DNA of 64,000 bases from assembly GCA_038246545.1 (NCBI GenBank), contig JBBRVW010000008.1, positions 1-64,000 of the forward strand, given 5' to 3'. Of this stretch, positions 51,132 through 58,372 are shown piece after piece. Source of the DNA: JBBRVW01 sp038246545 (GTDB taxonomy: Bacteria; Actinomycetota; Actinomycetes; JACCUZ01). Within the stretch, counting starts at the first letter, position 1, and each line of letters starts with the position of its first letter. The position numbers were made by a program, and so were the translations under genes. The notes under the pieces were generated by a model, which had not been told where the DNA came from, made no database searches, and worked only from the letters and a program-made list of their open reading frames with translations.

Positions 51132-52388
51132 TCAACCGGTGGTGGTGTCCGCTTCCGGGTCGATCGTCCGGCCCGCCCACGTCCAGGCGTAGGACGTGTC
51201 CTCGCAGGCCAGTGCAGGGTCCAGCAGGTCCAAGGGCCGGAAGGTGTCGACCATGACGGCCAGCTCGTCGGTGGCCTGCTTGCCGATCGACGCCTCGACC
51301 GAGCCCGGCTGCGGCCCGTGGGTGAATCCCGAGGGATGCAGCGAGATCGAGCCCTGCTCGATCCCGGCGCCCTTGCGGGACATGAAGTCGCCGCCGGTGT
51401 AGAAGATCATCTCGTCGGAGTCGACGTTGGCATGGTTGTACGGCGCCGGGATGCCGTCCGGGTGGTAGTCGAACAACCGGGGTACGAACGAGCAGACGAC
51501 GAAGTTGGGGCCTTCGAAGGTCTGGTGCACCGGCGGTGGCTGGTGCAGCCGGCCCGTGATCGGCTCGAAGTCGTGGATCGAGAACACGTAGGGGTAGAGG
51601 CAGCCGTCCCAACCCACGGCGTCGAACGGATGGTGCGCGTAGACGTACCTCGTCCAGAGCGTCGAGCCGCCCGGTCCGCGGTGCTGCACGAGCACCTCGA
51701 CGTCCTCGCCCTCGGCGCTGAACGGCTCGGCCGGCCCGCGCAGGTCGCGCTCGCAGTACGGCGCGTGCTCGAGGAACTGCCCCTTGCTCGACAGGTACCG
51801 CTTCGGCGGACCGATGTGCCCGGACGCCTCGGTGACGAGGATGCGCAGCTCACCCTTCGGCACCCAGCGGTGCGTGGTCGACGTCGGGATGACGACGTAG
51901 TCGCCGGCCGACACGTCGAGGGTGCCGAACACGGTCTCGATGACGGCCTCTCCGCTCTCGACGTACACGCACTCGTCGCCGATCGCGTTGCGGTAGAGGG
52001 GCGACGGCTGGTCGGCGACGGCGTAGGAGATGCGCACGTCGGCGTTGGCCATCAGGTGCTGGCGGCCGAGGACCGGGTCCTTCGTCGCGACGGCACCGTC
52101 GAGCCCAGCACCGTCAAGCCCAGCACCGTCCAGCCCAGCACCGTCAAGCTCGTGGGTCCTGAAGTGCCGCGGCTTGAGCGGGTGGTTGGGCCGCCGGGCG
52201 AACGTCGGCCCCTCGAAGACCTCGCTCGAGATGATGGCCGTCGGGATGCCCCGGTGGTAGAGCAGCGACGCATCGGAGGAGAAGCCCTCGACGCCCATCA
52301 GCTCCTCGGCGTAGAGACTGCCGTCGGGCTGGCGGAACTGGGTGTGCCGCTTGCGCGGGACCTCGCCCACCTGGCGGTAGTAGGGCAT
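51132..52388 (-). CDS. hmgA: Homogentisate 1,2-dioxygenase
   Basis: Fe(II) ring-cleaving enzyme of 418 aa that makes maleylacetoacetate from homogentisate. Cupin-fold segments: YRNAIGDECVYVESGEAVIET, GDYVVIPTSTTHRW, PAPYNHANVDSDEMIFYTGGDF and SISLHPSGFTHGPQPGS (iron ligands His and Glu). An insertion of four GLDGA-like repeats lies near residues 79-98. ATG 52388 has GGGGAGG upstream. It diverges from the fahA operon. Confidence 0.94.
   Translation of the reverse strand: MPYYRQVGEVPRKRHTQFRQPDGSLYAEELMGVEGFSSDASLLYHRGIPTAIISSEVFEGPTFARRPNHPLKPRHFRTHELDGAGLDGAGLDGAGLDGAVATKDPVLGRQHLMANADVRISYAVADQPSPLYRNAIGDECVYVESGEAVIETVFGTLDVSAGDYVVIPTSTTHRWVPKGELRILVTEASGHIGPPKRYLSSKGQFLEHAPYCERDLRGPAEPFSAEGEDVEVLVQHRGPGGSTLWTRYVYAHHPFDAVGWDGCLYPYVFSIHDFEPITGRLHQPPPVHQTFEGPNFVVCSFVPRLFDYHPDGIPAPYNHANVDSDEMIFYTGGDFMSRKGAGIEQGSISLHPSGFTHGPQPGSVEASIGKQATDELAVMVDTFRPLDLLDPALACEDTSYAWTWAGRTIDPEADTTTG
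52094..52153 (-). repeat. 15-bp tandem repeats inside hmgA
   Basis: Four units of CACCGTCNAGCCCAG (the last one imperfect) encode GLDGA repeats in frame. The array sits between HFRTHELDGA and VATKDPVLGRQHLM. The length is a multiple of three, so gain or loss of units would not shift the frame. Confidence 0.9.
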
Positions 52389-52474
52389 CGCAGCCTCCCC
52401 GGACGTCGTCGGCGACCTCGTCGTCGCCTGCGCACCCCACCCTGCCACGCGAGCCGCGTGCCCCCGGGCCGGGC

Positions 52475-52480
52475 TAGGGT
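52475..52480 (+). promoter_or_regulatory. -10 box of the fahA operon, leaderless
   Basis: TAGGGT, 6 nt, ATG 52487. Confidence 0.55.
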
Positions 52481-52486
52481 CGCGGC

Positions 52487-53350
52487 ATGGTTCGACCCGA
52501 CCACCCACTGCTCGCCGGGCTGGTCGACGACGCCGCGCTGTTCCCGCCGGGCAACGCCCCGATGGCCCAGGCCGTGCTCGACCACCACGAGCGGGCGTTC
52601 GAGCCGTGGGCCGGGGCCGTGGGGGTGTTCGTGTGCCCCGCCGCGCGGGTCCGCGAGCTCGTCTCGGCCATGGCGCCGTCGCAGACCGTGCTCGTGTCCC
52701 TGGTCGTCGATCCGGCGGTGCCGGGCCTGTACGACGCCGTGCGGGCGGCCGACTCCGCCGAGCGCGTCGCGGTCGTCGGTATCGAGGCGCCGCTGGAGCG
52801 GCTCGGTCCCGACGGCGCCCGGGTGCTGGCCGAGGACCTGCTGGGCTTCGGTGTCGAGACCGGGCCGCACACCGGCTACCTCGAGGTCCCGAGAGCGTCG
52901 CCCGACTCCGCCCTCGACATGGTGCGCACCACCGGGTGGCACTCCGCGAAGTACCGCACCGGCGGAGTGACCGCCGATGCTCATCCGGACGAGACCGAGC
53001 TGGCCCACTTCCTGGTGGGCTGCCGCGAGCGCGGCCTGGACTTCAAGCTCACGGCGGGCCTGCACCACGCGGTCCGCGGCACCACACCCGAGGGCTTCGA
53101 GCAGCACGGGGTGCTCAACGTGCTGCTCGCCGTCGCGGCCGCTGCCCGTGGCGCCGACCGGCGCGAGGTGGCCACGGTGCTCGCCGAGCGTGACGGCCGG
53201 CTGCTGGCCAAGGAGGCGCGGTCCTGGACCCGGGCGGAGGCCGCGCAGGTGCGGCAGCAGTTCCGCTCGTTCGGGTGCTGCGCGGTGGCCGAGCCGCTCG
53301 ACGAGCTGCGCACCCTCGGCGTGCTCGAGGACGACGAGGAGGGTCCGTGA
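52487..53350 (+). CDS. Unknown protein coupled to fahA
   Basis: Protein of 287 aa without signal peptide or membrane helix. It starts LAGLVDDAALFPPGNAPMAQAV, a pattern seen in uncharacterised actinobacterial proteins beside fahA, and has a middle region resembling an alpha/beta barrel (WHSAKYRTGGVTADAHPDE, LDFKLTAGLHHAVRG). Possible metal or active-site residues are Lys in SAKYRTGG and HH in GLHHAVRG. It overlaps fahA as GTGA. No maleylacetoacetate isomerase is nearby, so involvement in that step or in a side reaction is possible but unproven. Confidence 0.75.
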   Translation: MVRPDHPLLAGLVDDAALFPPGNAPMAQAVLDHHERAFEPWAGAVGVFVCPAARVRELVSAMAPSQTVLVSLVVDPAVPGLYDAVRAADSAERVAVVGIEAPLERLGPDGARVLAEDLLGFGVETGPHTGYLEVPRASPDSALDMVRTTGWHSAKYRTGGVTADAHPDETELAHFLVGCRERGLDFKLTAGLHHAVRGTTPEGFEQHGVLNVLLAVAAAARGADRREVATVLAERDGRLLAKEARSWTRAEAAQVRQQFRSFGCCAVAEPLDELRTLGVLEDDEEGP

Positions 53351-54558
53351 CCACCTGGGCCGAGGTGCCCCACGGTTCGCCGTTCCCCGCGACGAACCTG
53401 CCCTACGGCGTGTTCAGCCACGGCGGCGAGCCGCCACGCGTCGGGGTCGCCCTCGGCGACGACGTCATCGACCTCGCACCGCTGGCGGCGGCCGAGAGCC
53501 TCGACGGCGGCCACGTGTTCGAGTCACCGTCGCTCAACCCGTTTCTCGCCATGGGCCGCCCGGCATGGTCGGCCGTCCGGTCCTGGCTGGTCGAGCTGCT
53601 CGAGCACCAGGGCTACCGCGACCTGGTCGAGAGCCACCTGGTCCCGCAGTCCGAGGTCGAGCTGCACCTGCCGTTCGCGGTGGCCGACTACGTCGACTTC
53701 TACTCCTCCGAGCACCACGCGCAGAACGTCGGCCGCATCTTCCGGCCCGACGGCGACGCGCTCACGCCGAACTGGAAGCACCTGCCGATCGGCTACCACG
53801 GCCGGTCCGGCACCGTGGTCGTCTCGGGCACCGACGTGGTCCGCCCGAGCGGCCAGCGCAGGCCACCGGACGCCGCGCTGCCGGCGTACGGGCCGTCCCA
53901 GCGGCTCGACATCGAGGCCGAGGTCGGCTTCGTGGTGGGCGTCCCGTCGCCGCAGGGCACCCCCGTGCCCGTGCAGGACTTTCGGCAGCACGTGTTCGGC
54001 GCCTGCGTGCTCAACGACTGGAGCGCGCGCGACCTGCAGGCGTGGGAGTACGTGCCGCTCGGTCCGTTCCTCGGCAAGTCGTTCGCGACCTCGGTGTCGC
54101 CCTGGGTGGTGCCGCTGGACGCGCTGCTTCAGGCCCGGGTCCCCGGACCCGCGCAGGACCCCGCCGTGCTGCCCTACCTCCAGCGGCGCTCCGACTGGGG
54201 TCTCGACCTGCAGCTCGAGGTCGCGTGGAACGGCACGGTGGTCTCGCGGCCGCCGTTCGCGCAGATGTACTGGACCCCCGACCAGCAGCTGGCGCACCTC
54301 ACGGTCAACGGTGCGTCGCTGCGCACCGGCGACCTCTACGCGTCCGGCACCGTGTCAGGTCCCGGGAAGGACCAGCGTGGCTCGTTCCTCGAGCTGACGT
54401 GGAACGGCACCGAGCAGGTGACCCTCGACGACGGCACGACCCGCGCCTTCCTCGAGGACGGCGACGAGGTGACCATCGCCGCCTGGGCGCCAGGTGCCGA
54501 GGGCACCCGGATCGGCTTCGGCGAGGTCCGCGGCCGGGTCGTCCCGACCCGCGGCTGA
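53347..54558 (+). CDS. fahA: Fumarylacetoacetase
   Basis: Last enzyme of tyrosine catabolism, 403 aa, releasing fumarate and acetoacetate. Full-length fungal/animal-like FAH with N-terminal SH3-like domain (LPYGVFSHGG) and catalytic domain: VDFYSSEHHAQNVG (metal Asp and catalytic His), WKHLPIGYHGRSGTVVVSG, DIEAEVGFVVG, NDWSARDLQAWEYVPLGPFLGKSF. It is translated by coupling to the upstream unknown gene. Confidence 0.96.
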   Translation: MTTWAEVPHGSPFPATNLPYGVFSHGGEPPRVGVALGDDVIDLAPLAAAESLDGGHVFESPSLNPFLAMGRPAWSAVRSWLVELLEHQGYRDLVESHLVPQSEVELHLPFAVADYVDFYSSEHHAQNVGRIFRPDGDALTPNWKHLPIGYHGRSGTVVVSGTDVVRPSGQRRPPDAALPAYGPSQRLDIEAEVGFVVGVPSPQGTPVPVQDFRQHVFGACVLNDWSARDLQAWEYVPLGPFLGKSFATSVSPWVVPLDALLQARVPGPAQDPAVLPYLQRRSDWGLDLQLEVAWNGTVVSRPPFAQMYWTPDQQLAHLTVNGASLRTGDLYASGTVSGPGKDQRGSFLELTWNGTEQVTLDDGTTRAFLEDGDEVTIAAWAPGAEGTRIGFGEVRGRVVPTRG

Positions 54559-54598
54559 GCTCCTCGAGGACGACACCGCGACCTCCCTTTGTGCGCGA

Positions 54599-54634
54599 CC
54601 GCCCGGGACACGCCGGTGAGGCGGTGTGTCGGCG
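54599..54634 (+). repeat. REP-like 36-bp element, copy 1
   Basis: Begins CCGCCCGGGACACGCCGGT and can fold through CCGCC/GGCGG. Copy 2 is inverted at 56530-56565 and matches at 33 of 36 positions. It lies in the convergent fahA-hppD gap and is part of a longer imperfect hairpin (GTGCGC...GCGCAC) that may also stop both transcripts. Confidence 0.8.
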
Positions 54635-54669
54635 CACGAAGGATCGTCATCTCGGCGCTGGCGCGCCTC

Positions 54670-55893
54670 TCACAGGTTGCCGCGGCGCTCCTGCTCGCGC
54701 TCGATGGCCTCGAACAACGCCTTGAAGTTGCCCTTGCCGAAGCCGAGCGAGCCGTGCCGCTCGATCAGCTCGAAGAACACCGTGGGCCGGTCGCCGATCG
54801 GCCGGGTGAAGATCTGCAGCAGGTAGCCGTCCTCGTCACGGTCGACCAGGATGCCGCGCGACTGCAGCTGCTCGATCGGCACGCGCACGTTGCCGATGCG
54901 GGCCCGCAGCTCGGGGTCCTCGTAGTAGGAGTCCGGCGTCACCAGGAACTCCACGCCCTCGGCCCGCATCTGGTCGACGGTGCGCAGGATGTCGTTGGTG
55001 GCCAGGGCCAGGTGCTGCGCGCCGGGGCCGTCATAGAACTCCAGGAACTCGTCGATCTGCGACTTCTTCTTCGCGATGGCCGGCTCGTTGAGCGGGAACT
55101 TCACCCGGTGGTTGCCGTTGGCGACGACCTTCGACATCAGCGCGGAGTAGTCGGTGGCGATGTCGTCACCGATGAACTCGGCCATGTTCACGAAGCCCAT
55201 GACCTTGTTGTAGAACCCGACCCACTCCTCCATGTGCCCCAGCTCGACGTTGCCGACGACGTGGTCGAGGGCCTGGAAGAGCCGCTTCGGGGCGCCGTCG
55301 CGCTTGACGAAGCCGGAGCTGCGCGCGACGTAGCCGGGCAGGTAGACGCCGTCGTAGCGCGAGCGGTCGACGAGCGAGTGGACGGTGTCGCCGTACGCCG
55401 CGATCGACGCGACGCGCACGGTGCCGTGCTCGTCGGTGAGGTCGGTCGGCTCCTGGACGACGCGGGCGCCGGCACTGCGCGCGTGTGCGATGCAGGCGTC
55501 GACGTCAGGCACCTCGAGGGCGATGTCGACGACGCCGTCGCCGTGCGCCCGGTGGTGGTCGAGCAGCGTGCTGGTCGGCGCCACGCCGCCCTTGATGACG
55601 AACCGGCACGACCCGCTCTTGAGCACGAACGCCTTGTGGTCGCGGTTGCCGGTCTCCGGGCCGGAGTAGCCGACCAGCTCCATGCCGTAGGCGGACTGGT
55701 AGTAGTGCGCGGCCTGGGTCGCGTTGCCCACCACGAACACGACGGCGTCCCACCCGTTGACCGGGAACGGGTCCCGGCTGGCGTCGTACTCCACGAGACC
55801 GACCAGCTGCTGGAGCTGCTCCGGGGAGAGCTCGGCCGCCTTCTCGGCGTCGGTGAGGGCGGGGATCGCGGTGGTGGCCGCATCGGTCGTCAT
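54670..55893 (-). CDS. hppD: 4-Hydroxyphenylpyruvate dioxygenase
   Basis: Fe(II) enzyme of 407 aa with two vicinal-oxygen-chelate halves, making homogentisate. C-terminal iron ligands appear in LDHVVGNVELGHM (His), GAQHLALATNDI (His) and FFELIERHGSLGFGKGNFKALFEAIE (Glu). Normal length. Divergent from lrp, with a dyad between the two genes. Confidence 0.97.
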   Translation of the reverse strand: MTTDAATTAIPALTDAEKAAELSPEQLQQLVGLVEYDASRDPFPVNGWDAVVFVVGNATQAAHYYQSAYGMELVGYSGPETGNRDHKAFVLKSGSCRFVIKGGVAPTSTLLDHHRAHGDGVVDIALEVPDVDACIAHARSAGARVVQEPTDLTDEHGTVRVASIAAYGDTVHSLVDRSRYDGVYLPGYVARSSGFVKRDGAPKRLFQALDHVVGNVELGHMEEWVGFYNKVMGFVNMAEFIGDDIATDYSALMSKVVANGNHRVKFPLNEPAIAKKKSQIDEFLEFYDGPGAQHLALATNDILRTVDQMRAEGVEFLVTPDSYYEDPELRARIGNVRVPIEQLQSRGILVDRDEDGYLLQIFTRPIGDRPTVFFELIERHGSLGFGKGNFKALFEAIEREQERRGNL

Positions 55894-55934
55894 GCTCAGG
55901 GAGCGTGGTGCAGGGATGACACTCTGCGCAAGAT

Positions 55935-55954
55935 CTGTGACGATGACTGCACAG
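55935..55954. promoter_or_regulatory. Dyad in the hppD-lrp intergenic region
   Basis: CTGTG, 10 bp, CACAG, flanked by CAAG/CTTG half-extensions. Centred between the divergent starts (55893 and 55998). A probable site for the Lrp-family protein encoded beside it. Confidence 0.5.
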
Positions 55955-55997
55955 CTTGTCCAGGCTCACCCAGCGACCACGGAACGAGGTGCACACG

Positions 55998-56516
55998 ATG
56001 CCCACTGCCGGCCGCACGCCGGGCGTCGACGCCCTGGACGCCCGGATCCTTGAGGTCTTCGCCGCCGAGCCCCGGGTCGGCGTCCTGGAGTGCTCCCGCC
56101 GGATCGGCGTGGCGCGCGGCACGGTGCAGGCCCGGCTGGACCGGATGGCCCGTGACGGCGTGATCCTCGGCTGGGGACCAGACCTCGACCCGGCGGCGAT
56201 GGGCTACGTGGTCACGGCGTTCGTCACGCTCGAGATCCGCCAGCAGCAGCGGCACCACCCGGCGGGCCGGGCCGCCCACGACGCGGTGGCCGAGCAGCTG
56301 GCCGAGGTGCCGGAGGTCCTCGAGGCGCACACGACCACGGGCACCGGCGACATGCTGGTGCGTATCGTCGCGCGGTCCAACGCCGACCTCCAGCGGGTGA
56401 TCGACCGGCTGCTGGCGACCGAGGGCGTCGTCCGCGCGTCCACCGTGATCGCGCTGGACACCCAGATCAGCCCCCGGGTCCTCCCCCTCCTCCGCGAGGC
56501 GGCAGCACCCGGCTGA
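55998..56516 (+). CDS. Lrp/AsnC-family transcriptional regulator
   Basis: Protein of 172 aa. N-terminal helix-turn-helix LDARILEVFAAEPRVGVLECSRRIGVARGTVQARLDRM, C-terminal RAM ligand domain (VTAFVTLEIRQQQ, VLEAHTTTGTGDMLVRIVAR, VVRASTVIALDTQI). ATG 55998 has GAGG at about 9 nt. Divergent position suggests control of hppD, with tyrosine or a catabolite as effector; that is inference. Confidence 0.92.
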   Translation: MPTAGRTPGVDALDARILEVFAAEPRVGVLECSRRIGVARGTVQARLDRMARDGVILGWGPDLDPAAMGYVVTAFVTLEIRQQQRHHPAGRAAHDAVAEQLAEVPEVLEAHTTTGTGDMLVRIVARSNADLQRVIDRLLATEGVVRASTVIALDTQISPRVLPLLREAAAPG

Positions 56517-56529
56517 CCAACGATGTGGA

Positions 56530-56565
56530 CGCCGACGCACCGCCCGACCGGCGTGTCCCGGGCGG
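56530..56565 (-). repeat. REP-like 36-bp element, copy 2 (inverted)
   Basis: On the minus strand begins CCGCCCGGGACACGCCGGT. The three differences from copy 1 lie after that 19-bp block. It starts 14 bp past the lrp stop. Confidence 0.8.
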
Positions 56566-56650
56566 CAGGGTCCACAACGGGGTCGGTTCTCGGGCAAAGT
56601 CGACGTCAACTGTCCCGCCTCGGTGGCCCCCTTGCGTCAGGATCTACGTC

Positions 56651-57904
56651 ATGCCCGTGCACCACCGCTCTGCCGTCCGCGGCCTCGTCGCCCTCGTCGT
56701 CTCCGCTGTCGCCGCGGTACTCGCGCCCGCCACGACGGCGCAGGCCGACCAGCTGCCGCTGTCGGCCACCGACCAGGCCGTCGCCGACAAGCTGGCGGTC
56801 CGCTCGCTCCGCTCCGACCTGGGCGACGACCTCGCCGGTCTGGTTCTCGACCCCGCGACCGGGCAGGCCCTCTGGTCGCAGACGCCGGACGAGGCACAGA
56901 TCCCGGCATCCAACACCAAGGTCCTCACCGCGGTCGACGCGCTCGCGGCCTTCGGCCCCACGTACACGTTCACCACCCGGGTCATGACCGGTCGCACCGC
57001 CCGGCGCGCCGTCCTCGTCGGCGGCGGCGACCCGTCGCTCTCAGCCCGCCAGCTGGGCGCGCTGGCCAGGGCGGCCGCCGCCGGCTTCCTGGCCCAGGGC
57101 ATCACGAGGGTGCGCGTGCAGGTCGACGACTCGCTGTTCCCGGCGCCGACGCTCGCGTACGGCTGGAAGTCGGCGTACACGATCAGGGACGTCTCCCCCG
57201 TGCGGGCCCTGGTCGTCGACCAGCACCGGCGCTGGGACACCTCGCTGGACGCCGGGGCGGTGTTCGCCCGCAAGCTGGAGAAGTGGGGGGTCCAGGTCCG
57301 CAGCGTGGCGCGCAAGGTCCGCCCGGACGGCTCCGCGGTGCTCGCCGAGAGCCAGGGCACCGACCTCGCCAGCATCGTGCGACGGATGATGCAGGACAGT
57401 GACAACGACATCGCCGAGGGCCTGCACCGGCTGGTCGCCCTCCAGCTCGGCTACCCCGCGACCTGGACCGGGGCGCAGCTCGCGCAGAAGGACATGCTGG
57501 CCCGGCTCGGGATCACCCTGACCACCGCCGTCTACGACGGCTCGGGCCTGTCCCGCAGGGACCGGCTCACCCCCGCCACCCTGGTGAGCGCCCTGTCGCT
57601 CGCGCTCGACCCGGCCCGACCGGAGCTCCTCGGCCTGCAGAGCGGTGCATTCGCCGTGGCGGGCGTCAGCGGCACGCTGGCGCCGAACTTCCGGCGCTAC
57701 GTCACCAACCCCACGCGGTGCGCCGCCGGACTGATCCAGGCCAAGACCGGGTCCCTGAGCGGCGTCATCTCGCTCAGCGGGTACGCGCGCGGCGCCGACG
57801 GCCAGGTCAAGGTCTTCTCGTTCCTGCTCAACCACGTGCCGGCCACCCTCACCACCCGTCGCGGCGTCGACCGGCTGGCCACCACCGTGACCGGCTGCTG
57901 GTGA
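56651..57904 (+). CDS. dacB: D-alanyl-D-alanine carboxypeptidase/endopeptidase (PBP4 family)
   Basis: Secreted penicillin-binding protein of 417 aa, S13 family, that trims peptidoglycan peptides. Signal peptide residues 1-30. Active-site motifs: SxxK in PASNTKVLT, SxN as SDND in MQDSDNDIAEGLHR, and KTG in QAKTGSLSGV. Three-domain layout as in other S13 enzymes. ATG 56651 has a weak ribosome site (AGGATC at 10 nt). Confidence 0.94.
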   Translation: MPVHHRSAVRGLVALVVSAVAAVLAPATTAQADQLPLSATDQAVADKLAVRSLRSDLGDDLAGLVLDPATGQALWSQTPDEAQIPASNTKVLTAVDALAAFGPTYTFTTRVMTGRTARRAVLVGGGDPSLSARQLGALARAAAAGFLAQGITRVRVQVDDSLFPAPTLAYGWKSAYTIRDVSPVRALVVDQHRRWDTSLDAGAVFARKLEKWGVQVRSVARKVRPDGSAVLAESQGTDLASIVRRMMQDSDNDIAEGLHRLVALQLGYPATWTGAQLAQKDMLARLGITLTTAVYDGSGLSRRDRLTPATLVSALSLALDPARPELLGLQSGAFAVAGVSGTLAPNFRRYVTNPTRCAAGLIQAKTGSLSGVISLSGYARGADGQVKVFSFLLNHVPATLTTRRGVDRLATTVTGCW

Positions 57905-57912
57905 CCGATCTG

Positions 57913-57936
57913 GAGGGCGGGCTGGCCACCGCCCTC
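57913..57936 (+). terminator. dacB terminator hairpin
   Basis: GAGGGCGG, 8-nt loop, CCGCCCTC, starting 8 bp after the dacB stop. Confidence 0.65.
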
Positions 57937-58012
57937 TAGGATCGAGATCTGTCGCACCGTGGTCGGGACCTGACCCGGTGTCTCCTGCCGGTGCATCCCG
58001 AGGATGTCGATC

Positions 58013-58372
58013 ATGGATCTCCAGCTGTCGACCCGCCCCCTCGACGGCCGTGCTCTGGTCACGGTCGGGGGCGAGCTGGACCTCGAGACGTCTGCGCAGC
58101 TCGGCGACCACGCCCTGTGCGCACTGCGCGAGGTGTCCCCGCACCTGGCCCTGGCCCTCGGCGCCGTCACGTTCATGGACTCCACGGGCCTCAAGGTCCT
58201 GCTCGCCATCCAGCAGCGGGCCGACCTGGCCGGCGGCTCGCTCGCCCTGGTAGGCGCGACCCGCACCGTGCGCCGGATCCTCGAGCTGACCGGGCTGGAC
58301 CAGGCCTTCGCGCAGCACGAGTCGCTGGACGACCTGCCGAAGCTCAGCGGCGGCGCAGCGCCCACGACCTGA
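58013..58372 (+). CDS. STAS-domain anti-sigma factor antagonist
   Basis: Protein of 119 aa, SpoIIAA/RsbV-like: VTVGGELDLETSAQLGDHAL and the phosphorylatable serine in FMDSTGLKVLLAI, followed by GATRTVRRILELTGLDQAF. It would bind a kinase-type anti-sigma factor when dephosphorylated; none is encoded nearby. ATG 58013 has GAGGA at 8 nt; ATG 58004 is in frame. Its last 29 bp overlap the end of the opposing helicase gene. Confidence 0.9.
   Translation: MDLQLSTRPLDGRALVTVGGELDLETSAQLGDHALCALREVSPHLALALGAVTFMDSTGLKVLLAIQQRADLAGGSLALVGATRTVRRILELTGLDQAFAQHESLDDLPKLSGGAAPTT

Noticed and set aside
54589..56163. 524-codon plus-strand ORF opposite hppD
   Set aside because: It is the antisense of hppD and only its first codons cover the REP-like repeat.
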